Source: Lachnospiraceae bacterium UBA7054 (GTDB lineage Bacteria > Bacillota > Clostridia > Lachnospirales > Lachnospiraceae). From it: a stretch of DNA of 51,739 nt. The notes below the pieces were generated by a model. It worked only from the letters and a program-made list of their open reading frames with translations. It did no database searches and was not told the origin of the DNA. The stretch's first letter is position 1. Every line of letters begins with the position of its first letter. Where the stretch lies: contig DLAF01000039.1 of NCBI GenBank assembly GCA_002492725.1, positions 1 to 51,739 of the forward strand, given 5' to 3'. The position numbers and the translations under genes are program-made. Positions 44,279 through 51,739 of this stretch are shown in pieces.

Positions 44279-45043
44279 ATGAAAAAATTGATGAAAAAAG
44301 CGGCGGCGCTTTCCCTGCTGGCGGCTATGACGCTAAGCATGACAGCCTGCGGCGGCGCAGAGGGCAAGAAGTATGTGATTGCGACGGATACGGTGTTTCG
44401 GCCCTTCGAGTTTACCAATGAGAACGGTGAGTTTGTTGGTATCGATGTGGATATCGTAGCGGCAATCGCTGAGGATCAGGGATTTGAATACGAGCTGCAG
44501 AGTCTTGGCTGGGATGCGGCTGTTGCAGCGGTACAGGCAGGACAGGCGGACGGCCTGATCGCGGGCGCTACCATCAAGCAGGAGCGTATCGATTCCGGCT
44601 GGATCTTTTCTGACGGCTACTACAATGCAACCCAGACGTTTGTGCTTCCCGAGGGCAGCGACGTGACCTCGTTTGAGGACCTTGCGGGTAAGAATGTGGC
44701 GGTCAAGAACGGCACAGCGGGTATGGACTTTGCGGAGAGCTTAAAGGATCAGTACGGCTTTACGACCACCGTGTTTGAAGATTCACCGACCATGTATCAG
44801 GATGTGATCCTCGGCAATTCCGCAGCCTGCGTGGAAGATACGCCGATCATGGCGGATTCCATTAAGACAGGCGGCCTTGCGCTGGTGATTCCCGAGGGGA
44901 TGGAGAGCGACGGCGCGCCTTACGGTTTTGCGATCATGAACAAGGACAATCAGGAGCTTCTCGACAAGTTCAATGCCGGACTTGCGAATATCAAGGCAAA
45001 CGGTAAGTACGACGAGATCATCGCGAAATATTTAGGAGAATAG
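44279..45043 (+). CDS. Amino-acid ABC transporter substrate-binding lipoprotein
   Basis: A 254-residue type II binding protein. The signal peptide ends in a lipobox with Cys24 (SMTAC), so it is anchored to the membrane. Mature features include RPFEFTNENGEFVGIDVD, AVQAGQADGLIAGATI and a VKNGTAGMDFAE hinge, the pattern of glutamine or polar amino-acid binders (family 3). I chose ATG 44279 with AAGGAGG 9 nt upstream; a TTG at 44204 is part of the promoter. It is first in a three-gene transporter operon. Confidence 0.95.
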   Translation: MKKLMKKAAALSLLAAMTLSMTACGGAEGKKYVIATDTVFRPFEFTNENGEFVGIDVDIVAAIAEDQGFEYELQSLGWDAAVAAVQAGQADGLIAGATIKQERIDSGWIFSDGYYNATQTFVLPEGSDVTSFEDLAGKNVAVKNGTAGMDFAESLKDQYGFTTTVFEDSPTMYQDVILGNSAACVEDTPIMADSIKTGGLALVIPEGMESDGAPYGFAIMNKDNQELLDKFNAGLANIKANGKYDEIIAKYLGE

Positions 45044-45047
45044 TTTT

Positions 45048-45716
45048 ATGGTAATGATCATTCAGACCTATTGGTCGATGCTTTTGAAAGCGATGGGGCG
45101 GACACTTTTGCTTTGTCTGCTTTCTTTAGTGTTTGCCACCGTGATCGGCATGATTTTCGGGCTGATGAATGTGGGGCGCAGCAGGGTGCTTAACTTCATC
45201 GGAACGGTTTATGTGGATGTGGTGCGAGGCGTTCCGTTGATCGTGCTTGCCTATTTTATTTATTTTGGTATTCCGGCAGGGATTCAGAGCCTTGGGTTTA
45301 CGAATTTTAAGATGGGCCCCCTGCTGGCGGGTACGATTGCCCTTTCCATGAACTGCGGCGCGTATATGGCTGAGATTGTCCGAGCAGGCATTCAGAGCGT
45401 GGACAGAGGGCAAATGGAGGCAGGCAGGAGCCTCGGGCTTTCTTACGGCGCGGGGATGGCGCTGATCGTGGTACCACAGGCGGTGCGCACGATGATCCCG
45501 TCGATCATCAACCAGTTTATCATTACCTTGAAGGATACGTCGATCCTCTCTGTGATCGGTTTTCCGGAGCTTACGAACGTGGGTAAGACCATTATGGGCA
45601 ATACCTTTAAGAATCTGCAGGCATGGGCAATCGTCGGCATTATGTATCTGATCGTCATTACCATACTGAGTAAGGTTTCCAAGCGGATCGAGAGGAGGAT
45701 TAACCGTGGCAGATAA
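45048..45716 (+). CDS. Amino-acid ABC transporter permease
   Basis: A 222-residue HisM/GlnP-type permease with about five membrane helices. The YVDVVRGVPLIVLAYFIYFG segment and the EAA-loop MEAGRSLGLSYGAGMALIVVPQA (coupling to the ATPase; split) are characteristic. It lies 4 nt after the binding-protein gene and overlaps the ATPase gene by 11 nt. A second ATG at 45054 is a possible start. Confidence 0.95.
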   Translation: MVMIIQTYWSMLLKAMGRTLLLCLLSLVFATVIGMIFGLMNVGRSRVLNFIGTVYVDVVRGVPLIVLAYFIYFGIPAGIQSLGFTNFKMGPLLAGTIALSMNCGAYMAEIVRAGIQSVDRGQMEAGRSLGLSYGAGMALIVVPQAVRTMIPSIINQFIITLKDTSILSVIGFPELTNVGKTIMGNTFKNLQAWAIVGIMYLIVITILSKVSKRIERRINRGR

Positions 45717-46449
45717 GACGGATGTCAAGATTTCTGTGAAGAATTTGAAGAAGAACTTCGGTTCCCTGGAAGTGCTTAAGGACATCAGCCTGGAGGTGAC
45801 GGAAGGCGAGGTGGTCGTGCTGATCGGGCCTTCCGGCAGCGGAAAATCTACCCTGCTGCGGTGCCTGAACCAGTTGGAGAAAGTGACTTCGGGACAGATT
45901 GTGGTGGATGGCTTGGATGTGACCGATAAACATACGGACATCAATAAAGTGCGGGAGAACATCGGCATGGTGTTCCAGCATTTCAACCTCTTTAATCACC
46001 TGAACGTGTTAAAGAACATGACACTTGCGCCTGTGCACTTAAAGACACTTTCCAAGGAGGAGGCGAAGGAAAAGGCGTTACAGCTTCTTTCGCGGGTAGG
46101 GCTTGCGGATAAGGCGGAGGCTTATCCCAGTCAGCTTTCCGGCGGCCAGAAGCAGCGTGTGGCGATTGCCAGAGCCTTGGAAATGAACCCGGATATCATG
46201 CTCTTTGACGAGCCCACGAGCGCACTCGATCCCGAGATGGTGGGTGAAGTGCTGGCCGTGATGAAGGAACTTGCCAGGGACGGCATGACGATGGTGGTTG
46301 TCACCCACGAGATCGGTTTTGCCAGAGAGGTGGCAGACCGCGTGATCTTTATGGAGGGCGGATATATCGTAGAAGAAGGGACACCCGACGAGGTGTTCAA
46401 TCATGCGAAGGAGGCACGCACCATCGACTTTTTGAGCAAGGTGCTGTAA
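45706..46449 (+). CDS. Amino-acid ABC transporter ATP-binding protein
   Basis: A 247-residue GlnQ-type ATPase. Walker A GPSGSGKST is at 41-49, the Q-loop is in GMVFQHFNLF, the signature is LSGGQKQR, Walker B is MLFDEPTSALD and the switch His is in VVTHEIGF. The start is GTG after GAGAGGAGGATTAACC. It completes a polar amino-acid uptake system and is followed by a terminator. Confidence 0.96.
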   Translation: MADKTDVKISVKNLKKNFGSLEVLKDISLEVTEGEVVVLIGPSGSGKSTLLRCLNQLEKVTSGQIVVDGLDVTDKHTDINKVRENIGMVFQHFNLFNHLNVLKNMTLAPVHLKTLSKEEAKEKALQLLSRVGLADKAEAYPSQLSGGQKQRVAIARALEMNPDIMLFDEPTSALDPEMVGEVLAVMKELARDGMTMVVVTHEIGFAREVADRVIFMEGGYIVEEGTPDEVFNHAKEARTIDFLSKVL

Positions 46450-46492
46450 CTGTGACCGAAGGAGTTTTGCTTTGTGCTGTACGGGAAAACCG

Positions 46493-46520
46493 GGAGCGTC
46501 GTAAGGACGCTCCTTTTTTT
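46493..46520 (+). terminator. Intrinsic terminator of the amino-acid ABC operon
   Basis: Stem ggagcgtc (46493-46500) with gacgctcc (46506-46513), 5-nt loop, then seven Ts (46514-46520). Confidence 0.95.
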
Positions 46521-46523
46521 GTC

Positions 46524-46552
46524 TTGACACGGCGGTCTATTGATGATAGACT
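46524..46552 (+). promoter_or_regulatory. Promoter of blaI-M56
   Basis: TTGACA (46524-46529), a 17-nt spacer and TAGACT (46547-46552) with TG at 46544-46545 (extended -10). The first operator covers the -10 box. Confidence 0.75.
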
Positions 46553-46579
46553 ATACATGTGGTCGATTGTTAATAGACC
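46534..46579. promoter_or_regulatory. Two BlaI-type operators
   Basis: GGTCTATTGATGATAGACT (46534-46552) and GGTCGATTGTTAATAGACC (46561-46579) are near-copies of one palindromic site, 27 bp apart. Arms gtctat/atagac and ggtc-at/at-gacc are visible. One overlaps the -10 and the other lies just downstream of the expected transcription start, the layout of an autorepressed blaI-type operon. Confidence 0.75.
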
Positions 46580-46618
46580 AAAATATGCCTTTAAAGGCGT
46601 TGATAGGAGGAGAGAAGA

Positions 46619-46981
46619 TTGAAAGAATATAAACTGGCAGAGGGAGAGGCCCGCTTTGCGAAACTGATCTGGCAAAGGGAGCCGCTTGCTTCATCGGAGC
46701 TGGTGAAACTGTGCGAAAAGGAGTTTGGCTGGAAGAAATCTACCACCTACACCGTACTGAAAAAGCTGTGTGACAGGGGGATTTTTCAAAATGATAATGC
46801 GGTGGTGACGTCCAGGCTTTCCGAGGAGGAATTTAACGGCTTTAAGAGCCGCAAGTTTGTGGAGGATTCCTTCGGCGGCTCCATTCCCCGTTTTTTGACG
46901 GCGTTTATGGGAGGGAAAAAGCTGACGAAAACGCAGGCGGAGGAGATCAAGAAGCTGATTGACGAGCATACGGACAATTGA
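46619..46981 (+). CDS. BlaI/MecI/CopY family repressor
   Basis: A 120-residue winged-helix repressor. Residues 5-70 form the helix-turn-helix domain (ASSELVKLCEKEFGWKKSTT then YTVLKKLCDRGIF), and the C-terminal 45 residues form the dimerisation helices. BlaI-type proteins bind paired palindromes and are cut by the partner protease encoded downstream. The start is TTG with AGGAGG 8 nt upstream. It is followed by the M56 peptidase gene after 16 nt. No beta-lactamase gene is present. Confidence 0.93.
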   Translation: MKEYKLAEGEARFAKLIWQREPLASSELVKLCEKEFGWKKSTTYTVLKKLCDRGIFQNDNAVVTSRLSEEEFNGFKSRKFVEDSFGGSIPRFLTAFMGGKKLTKTQAEEIKKLIDEHTDN

Positions 46982-46997
46982 TAAGGAGAGTGCGGAC

Positions 46998-48767
46998 ATG
47001 ACAGAAATTTTTGAGACTATAATCGGCATGAGCCTGACGGCTGTTTACTGTATCGGCGTGGTGATTGTGCTTCGATTGCTGCTTAGAAAACAAGCGAAAC
47101 TGTTTTCCTATTTGCTGTGGGGCGTGGTCTTGTTTCGTCTGCTTTGCCCATTTTCGATTCCCAGCAGCTACAGTTTGCTGCGAATGGATCCGGCGGTGGT
47201 GTCCGAGCGTGTTTTTTCCGGCGGACAACAGGCGGTTTGGCAGGGGAAGGGCTATCTGCCGGATGCAAACGGAGAAGCGGACGGAAACGGCAGTGCGGAG
47301 GCGGAGGCGGCTTCCCTGCGCGTGGTGAAAGCGCAGAAGACGGGCATGGTACAAGGAATTCTTGCGATGTGTGCCCCAATCTGGCTGATCGGCATGGCGG
47401 CTATGCTTGGCTACAGCGTTTGGACGGCAGGCAGACTGAGACGTTTTCTGTCTAAGGCGCAGCCTGTTGAGCTTGGAGATGAAGGGCGGGAAAAGGAGAG
47501 CGTTTTCGAGATGAACGGGATTGCTACGCCCTTTGTGTTCGGGGTGGTTCGTCCGCGCATTTATCTGCCGGCGCATCTGCAGCCGCAGGAGCGCCGCTAT
47601 GTGTTAGCTCACGAGCGGGTGCATATTGCCAGAAAGGATTACCTGATCAAGCTGATTTTCTGGGGTGCGGTATGTCTGCACTGGTTTAATCCTTTGGTTT
47701 GGCTTTCCTTTAAGCTGATGGAGGGCGATATGGAAATGTCCTGCGACGAGATGGTCTTAAAGCGGCTGGGCGAGGAGGTAAAGCAGGACTATTCGCGGGC
47801 ACTTTTGGCACTGTCCTGTGAAGAAGCAGGGTTGCATGCAAGCCCGGTAGCCTTTGGAGAGGGCAGGTTAAAAGATCGCATCCGCAATATTCTCTCTTAT
47901 CAAAAAGGCAGGATCGCAACAGCGGCGGTGACGGCAGTGCTTTTGTGCGTGCTGGCAGCGGGGCTGATGCTGAATCCGGCGGGAAATCGGCGTACGAAAG
48001 AAACGGGGGAGAAACTTAGTTTTCTCAATACCTACGCCAATGCTTACTGCGAACGGAACGGGGATAAGATTGTGAGCATGTATGCGGACGAGGAGACCGC
48101 ATATCAAAGCCTGCCTTATTTGGATAAAGTGGAAGGAACGTATACCTTTGGCTTGTCCAGCCCCTGGCCAAATGAGTTTCGTGTTGTTATGACTGAGGAG
48201 TTGACCGGGGACGGCGGGGAGGACGGCGGTTTGGCGGAAATTTGGTATTACGCATGGACTTCCGATCCTCATGTGACAGTCTGGAAGGAGAACCTTCGTT
48301 TTGCACGGATTGGGTCAGGAGGAGAGCAGGACTACCGTGTGACGGGCAGCAGCCTTCAATATCTGGACAGTATTTCCACGAGCGCGGCGTTTGACGAGGC
48401 TTACCTGATTGCCGGTGAATATCAGTTTACGGATTATGAGGAACGGGGATTTTTGGAGTCGATTCAGTTTCAGAGCGAATATGACAGAGAAAATAGAGAG
48501 GACGACCGTAATGTCGTATACAGAAGTCCGGAGACGGCAGCGGTATGGATTTTTAATCTGACGGATGGAAGCGCTGAAATCGTTTCCGCAGACTCAGACG
48601 GCAAAGCGATTGTGCGTTATACCTTTGCGGATGGCAGCAGTGTGGTGCTTCCTATGTATAACGCATGTTATGATAAAAATACGGAATCTTCCGAAACGGC
48701 AGATGGTGGGGATGTGACGTCGGAAGACGTGTGGCTGCCCGATCTGGCGGCATGGAGAGATTATTAA
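46998..48767 (+). CDS. M56 family (BlaR1-like) membrane metallopeptidase
   Basis: A 589-residue protein with N-terminal membrane helices (about 8-30 and 35-55), another near 130, and the zinc protease motif HERVH in VLAHERVHIARKDYLIK followed by SCDEMVLKRLG. A further helix (about 310-330) leads to an approximately 250-residue extracytoplasmic domain that does not look like the penicillin-binding sensor of BlaR1/MecR1. It should cleave the adjacent BlaI-type repressor when its sensor is triggered; the signal is unknown. ATG 46998 follows AAGGAGAGTGCGGAC. Confidence 0.9.
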   Translation: MTEIFETIIGMSLTAVYCIGVVIVLRLLLRKQAKLFSYLLWGVVLFRLLCPFSIPSSYSLLRMDPAVVSERVFSGGQQAVWQGKGYLPDANGEADGNGSAEAEAASLRVVKAQKTGMVQGILAMCAPIWLIGMAAMLGYSVWTAGRLRRFLSKAQPVELGDEGREKESVFEMNGIATPFVFGVVRPRIYLPAHLQPQERRYVLAHERVHIARKDYLIKLIFWGAVCLHWFNPLVWLSFKLMEGDMEMSCDEMVLKRLGEEVKQDYSRALLALSCEEAGLHASPVAFGEGRLKDRIRNILSYQKGRIATAAVTAVLLCVLAAGLMLNPAGNRRTKETGEKLSFLNTYANAYCERNGDKIVSMYADEETAYQSLPYLDKVEGTYTFGLSSPWPNEFRVVMTEELTGDGGEDGGLAEIWYYAWTSDPHVTVWKENLRFARIGSGGEQDYRVTGSSLQYLDSISTSAAFDEAYLIAGEYQFTDYEERGFLESIQFQSEYDRENREDDRNVVYRSPETAAVWIFNLTDGSAEIVSADSDGKAIVRYTFADGSSVVLPMYNACYDKNTESSETADGGDVTSEDVWLPDLAAWRDY

Positions 48768-48780
48768 TATTACATTATGT

Positions 48781-48858
48781 AAACCGCAAAAGAGGGGCGG
48801 TAGAGAATATCTGATATATTTTTGGCACAGGCAGACAGCGCCGGCTCTTTTTTGCGGT
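48781..48858. repeat. Long-range inverted repeat after the M56 gene
   Basis: The arm aaccgcaaaagag (48781-48793) matches the complement of ctcttttttgcggtt (48844-48858) apart from a 2-nt bulge, enclosing about 50 nt. The right arm has a T-run, so it may act as an unusual terminator for the M56 gene. No gene is seen in 48768-48940. Confidence 0.5.
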
Positions 48859-48892
48859 TGGTAAAAAAATTATAGAAAAATAAAAAAAGGGC

Positions 48893-48921
48893 TTGCATTC
48901 TCCATGAAAATATAATAAAAT
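48893..48921 (+). promoter_or_regulatory. Promoter of tRNA-Glu
   Basis: TTGCAT (48893-48898), a 17-nt spacer and TAAAAT (48916-48921), about 20 nt before the tRNA. The surrounding DNA is AT-rich. Confidence 0.6.
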
Positions 48922-48940
48922 AAGCAAGTGTCAATCAGAT

Positions 48941-49012
48941 GGCTCGTTGGTCAAGCGGTTAAGACGCCGCCCTCTCACGGCGGAAACAGGGGTTCGATTC
49001 CCCTACGAGCTG
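48941..49012 (+). tRNA. tRNA-Glu (anticodon CTC)
   Basis: A 72-nt cloverleaf. The acceptor stem ggctcgt pairs with acgagct (the first pair is G-U), the anticodon stem ccgcc/ggcgg has loop ctctcac with anticodon CTC at 48974-48976, and the T arm is gggg-ttcgatt-cccc. The CCA end is not encoded. It reads GAG codons, which are frequent in this genome. It stands alone, with its own promoter and terminator. Confidence 0.95.
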
Positions 49013-49039
49013 TTGACTGTTTTAGAACAGCCCAACCCG

Positions 49040-49087
49040 AAAGAATACCGACAATTGCGGATGACAGTTGCCGGTATTCTTTGTTTT
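49040..49087 (+). terminator. Terminator after tRNA-Glu
   Basis: Stem aaagaataccg (49040-49050) with cggtattcttt (49072-49082), then a T-rich stretch. It lies between convergent transcripts and may also slow the minus-strand coiled-coil gene, which ends at 49110. Confidence 0.85.
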
Positions 49088-49109
49088 GCTTTACATCACA
49101 GACTTCGTA

Positions 49110-49694
49110 TTAAGCGAGCTTTGCCTTTACTTTCTTCATATCCGATTCAAGTATTCCCACTCTGATCGTCAGCGCTTCGACTTCGTTGCCGGACCGTATT
49201 GCATCATGCAGATTCCGGGATAAATCGAGGTGACCTTCCGCTACCCGCTGAATATTGACGCGAATCTCGTTTTCGAGGATCAAATTGGTGTAGACCACCT
49301 TGTTTTGGATTGCGTCTGTTTTTAGATCCAGATTTTTGACGTCCTCTTTCAAAGTCTGGACATCCTCCTTTAGGCCTGAGACATCCTCTTTTAAAGTCTG
49401 GACATCTTCTTTTAAGCCCGAGACATCCTCCTTTAGGCCTGAGACATCCTCTTTTAAAGTCTGGACGTCTTCTTTTAAGCCCGAGACATCCTCTTTTAAA
49501 GTCTGGACGTCTTCTTTTAAGCCCGAGACATCCTCCTTTAGGCCTGAGACATCCTCTTTTAAAGTCTGGACGTCCTCTTTTAAGCCCGAGACATCCTCCT
49601 TTAAGCCAGAGACATCCTCTTTTAGAAGATGGATATCCCCTTTCATCTCCTGCATTCCGGATAGAAGCAGGTCCAGTTTTGCACTGTCGTTCAT
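49110..49694 (-). CDS. Heptad-repeat coiled-coil protein
   Basis: A 194-residue protein on the minus strand. After a short N terminus (MNDSAKLDLLLSGMQEMKGD), 14 consecutive heptads of the form LKEDVxx run to about residue 120, mostly LKEDVSG and LKEDVQT, giving an uninterrupted coiled coil. A 70-residue non-repeating helical C terminus follows. The ATG is preceded by AAGGAGGTAACGC on the minus strand. No membrane segment. Function is unknown; such proteins are common and variable in gut Clostridia. The DNA is a 21-bp tandem repeat, so length may vary between strains. Confidence 0.85.
   Translation of the reverse strand: MNDSAKLDLLLSGMQEMKGDIHLLKEDVSGLKEDVSGLKEDVQTLKEDVSGLKEDVSGLKEDVQTLKEDVSGLKEDVQTLKEDVSGLKEDVSGLKEDVQTLKEDVSGLKEDVQTLKEDVKNLDLKTDAIQNKVVYTNLILENEIRVNIQRVAEGHLDLSRNLHDAIRSGNEVEALTIRVGILESDMKKVKAKLA
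49333..49626 (-). repeat. 21-bp tandem repeat (14 units) in the coiled-coil gene
   Basis: About 14 tandem units of 21 bp encode the LKEDVxx heptads. Units fall into a few near-identical types (aagcccgagacat, aggcctgagacat and aaagtctggac on the plus strand) arranged in 42- and 63-bp higher-order blocks, suggesting repeated unequal exchange or slippage. Units are in frame, so copy-number change does not break the gene. Confidence 0.9.
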
Positions 49695-49775
49695 GCGTTA
49701 CCTCCTTTCGGCGCTACGGCAGCACACACATAGTATGAAATGATTTTGCTATTGTGTTTCTCTCCAAGTAAACAG

Positions 49776-49804
49776 AGTATAGCATAAAAGGAGATGAAAG
49801 TCCA
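49776..49804 (-). promoter_or_regulatory. Promoter of the coiled-coil gene
   Basis: On the minus strand, TGGACT (49804-49799), 17 nt and TATACT (49781-49776) with an upstream TG (extended -10). It lies about 80 nt before the start codon. Confidence 0.6.
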
Positions 49805-49834
49805 TGAGTTTTTAAAAATAATGTGACAAAAGAG

Positions 49835-51700
49835 TTACGATTTTTCGTTTATTTTACCGAAACAGGCAGCGTGACTGCAGGCGGCCGATTCGTCTTCCGG
49901 CAGCACCGCCGTCATCAGATAGAAAGGCAGACACAGCACACAAAAGTAGACATAACGAAACTCCGTGGCTACCGGCGTTGCGATGAGTACGGTGAAAAGC
50001 AGTGCGATGCTTGGCAGATAGCAGATGAGTTTGTCATATTCCCCGCGGATGATCACGGTGCTTATGCAAAAGAGCAGTACCCAGCAGGCCACCCCCATGC
50101 TCCAGAGTGTGCCGTAGATGGGCACCATGCCGCCCAGCTTGATGGCAATCTCCTTCCCTTTTACGACCAGAGGGCCGCCGATCAGCGGTGTGTGGGAGAC
50201 GCCAAGGTTCGTGGCGCTGACACCCTCTGCCTCTGCTACCAGATAAAAAGAGTCGGGATACCAGTAGCCGTAGGTCTGATCCACGTAGGCAGTCAGGTAA
50301 TCTCCGGGATAGCGCAGGCCCAGATTGATCCAAAGCCGGAAGAAATCTTTTTTGTGGGCCACAAGATAGTCCTGATTTCCCGCCCGTACCAGTTCCTTGA
50401 TGTTATCCGCAAAGCCCGGATTGTAGAGCTCGTGGATGTAGGTTGTGTCTACCACTTTTTCAATCAGAGCGGTCTCTTCTTCGGTAAGTGCTCTGTCATT
50501 GCAAATAACGGCCGTAATCTGCTGCATGGGAATGCTGACGGATTCAATGAAATCAGGCTGCTCCACATGAAAGGCGCGCATTACGGGATATTTGATGATG
50601 ACAGAGCCAAGCAGGATCAAAAAGAGCAGAGGATAGATGGTTTTTGCTTTTTTGCGAAAGCCGAACAGCAAAAAGGGCAGGAAAAAAAGAAAGGCATACC
50701 AGCCGTTGGATCGAAAAAGACATATCATAACACCTGATATTGTGAAAACGGTGAGATTTTGTGCATTGATGCTGCCACGGATGGAGAGGCGTAGGATGGA
50801 ACAGCTAAACAGAAGTGCAGCCGCGGCAAAAGGAATGTCCTTCCAGATGGTTACGGAAAAGACTGCGTGATAAGGAACCAGCGCGTAAAAGCCCGTGATC
50901 AGGAACAGTAAAAAGGGACGGATCCGCTGCGCACGCAATGTAGCGATAAAATAGCTGATGCTGCCGGCGAGCAGACACATTTGAAAAAAGGTATAGAAGG
51001 AAACGGCGGCCACCATGCTGCCTGTGAGTGCGTAACCCAGCCGGTAGAAGAAACCGAATACCAGTGTATGAACCCAGGGGTGGTGGTTGGAGTAGGGAAT
51101 GAGTCCGAGCACCTGCTCGAACTGGTTGATGCTGTCGGGTGTCATGATGCCGGGGTACTGATAGAGATAATAGGGCAGCCAACACAGCATACATACGAGA
51201 AAGGCGCTAAGTGCCGTGTGGTTTCGGCCGAGGTTTACAAAAGCGCTGATGCAGGCAGAGAGTCCGGCATGTTGTCCGTCATGTATGTAAGTATCATTTT
51301 GATAGCGGGTGAGGAGCCTTTTTTTTAGAAGCTCTTTATCACAGGTATAGGAAAACAGAAAGAGAAGCAGGTTGTAGAAGAGGGACATAAAGCCTGCGAA
51401 AATAACGGTGAGTATGATCAGGCGATAGAGACCGCTTGTGAGCAGTTCAATATAATGAGGGTAGTCTACAATCATATAAAGAAAGGTAAAGACGGCGGCA
51501 GTGGCGAGAGAGAGTCTGTTGGAAATCTCCAAAAGAGCCATTCTGCGGTTCACATGCCGGTAGAAGAAAAAGGCGAGGAGAAAAAACACAAGGGTCAAAA
51601 TATTGCCGGGTTCCATGCGGGATGCCTTCATCAGTGCCCAGGCGGTTAGAAAACTCTGGAGCAGATGTGAGATTAAAGTGCGGTCCGTTCTTTTCAGCAT
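49835..51700 (-). CDS. DUF6020 family multi-pass membrane protein
   Basis: A 621-residue protein with about 12-14 membrane helices and a largely soluble segment at about 410-520. The motif YPGIMTPDSINQFEQVLG followed by HHPWVHTLVFGFFYRLG resembles the DUF6020 group, which is distantly like the GT-C/PMT glycosyltransferase fold, so a role in surface glycan transfer is possible but unproven. I chose ATG at 51700, which has GAGGG 7 nt upstream; an ATG at 51733 would add 11 residues. It is transcribed toward the coiled-coil gene. Confidence 0.85.
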   Translation of the reverse strand: MLKRTDRTLISHLLQSFLTAWALMKASRMEPGNILTLVFFLLAFFFYRHVNRRMALLEISNRLSLATAAVFTFLYMIVDYPHYIELLTSGLYRLIILTVIFAGFMSLFYNLLLFLFSYTCDKELLKKRLLTRYQNDTYIHDGQHAGLSACISAFVNLGRNHTALSAFLVCMLCWLPYYLYQYPGIMTPDSINQFEQVLGLIPYSNHHPWVHTLVFGFFYRLGYALTGSMVAAVSFYTFFQMCLLAGSISYFIATLRAQRIRPFLLFLITGFYALVPYHAVFSVTIWKDIPFAAAALLFSCSILRLSIRGSINAQNLTVFTISGVMICLFRSNGWYAFLFFLPFLLFGFRKKAKTIYPLLFLILLGSVIIKYPVMRAFHVEQPDFIESVSIPMQQITAVICNDRALTEEETALIEKVVDTTYIHELYNPGFADNIKELVRAGNQDYLVAHKKDFFRLWINLGLRYPGDYLTAYVDQTYGYWYPDSFYLVAEAEGVSATNLGVSHTPLIGGPLVVKGKEIAIKLGGMVPIYGTLWSMGVACWVLLFCISTVIIRGEYDKLICYLPSIALLFTVLIATPVATEFRYVYFCVLCLPFYLMTAVLPEDESAACSHAACFGKINEKS

Positions 51701-51739
51701 TTTTTGTCCCTCTTTCTTATATAATGTACCCATAGATGT

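Noticed and set aside
48928..49165. Short frames overlapping tRNA-Glu
   Set aside because: They run through the tRNA and its terminator and have no ribosome binding site.
49360..49640. Regular repeats that could suggest a CRISPR array
   Set aside because: The units are contiguous 21-mers without unique spacers and encode coiled-coil heptads; no cas genes are present.
49300..49743. Plus-strand open frame across the heptad-repeat gene
   Set aside because: It is the mirror of the 21-bp repeat; the minus-strand frame has a ribosome binding site, a promoter and clear heptads.
49823..50737. 304-residue plus-strand frame
   Set aside because: It lies antisense to the DUF6020-type membrane protein, whose frame has a proper start and membrane helices.

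Overview
The window reads as part of the chromosome of a motile, low-to-mid-GC Firmicute of the class Clostridia, most likely a Lachnospiraceae member. That is an inference from gene order, Gram-positive-type PolC and EF-Ts, strong AAGGAGG ribosome binding sites, sigma-A-type promoters, and a Bacillus-type chemotaxis set (CheC, CheD, FliY). Hand-sampled lines are near 50% GC, apart from an AT-richer tsf. Almost everything lies on the plus strand; only the last two genes lie on the minus strand.

Region 1 (314-26182) is one long flagellar and chemotaxis cluster: flbD, motA, motB, fliL, fliM, fliY, cheY, fliO, fliP, fliQ, fliR, flhB, flhA, flhF, flhG, a PilZ protein, cheB, cheA, cheW, cheC, cheD, an unknown membrane protein, fliA (sigma-28), a FapA-like protein, three poorly known proteins (one SwrB/DUF6115-like, one YceG/MltG-like) and a chemoreceptor. 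It ends at a clear intrinsic terminator (26191-26224). Many genes overlap or nearly abut. The order is close to the Bacillus subtilis fla/che operon, with motAB, the PilZ gene and several lineage genes inserted. Odd repeat-rich spacers sit before flbD, between fliR and flhB, and between flhB and flhA.

Region 2 (26226-43480) is the translation, lipid and replication neighbourhood that follows fla/che in Bacillus as well: rpsB, tsf, then a NodB polysaccharide deacetylase and a bactofilin, then pyrH, frr, uppS, cdsA, dxr, rseP, a PP2C phosphatase with a Ser/Thr kinase, ispG and polC. The tsf gene looks foreign: it is AT-richer, unusually long, and followed by what looks like the leftover last codons of a previous tsf.

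Region 3 (43553-48767) holds a cytidylate-kinase-like protein, a polar amino-acid ABC transporter (lipoprotein, permease, ATPase) behind a near-consensus promoter with a GntR-type palindrome upstream, and a BlaI-type repressor with an M56 (BlaR1-like) membrane metallopeptidase behind a promoter carrying two matching operators.

Region 4 (48893-51739) has tRNA-Glu(CTC), a minus-strand coiled-coil protein built from 14 near-identical heptads (a 21-bp tandem repeat), and a minus-strand multi-pass membrane protein of DUF6020 type that runs nearly to the window edge.

No CRISPR array, complete insertion sequence, prophage or rRNA was seen. The most interesting signals are the apparent replacement of tsf with a duplicated native tail, the repeat family embedded in the flagellar operon, the deacetylase plus bactofilin pair inserted in a conserved housekeeping operon, and the duplicated operators in front of blaI.
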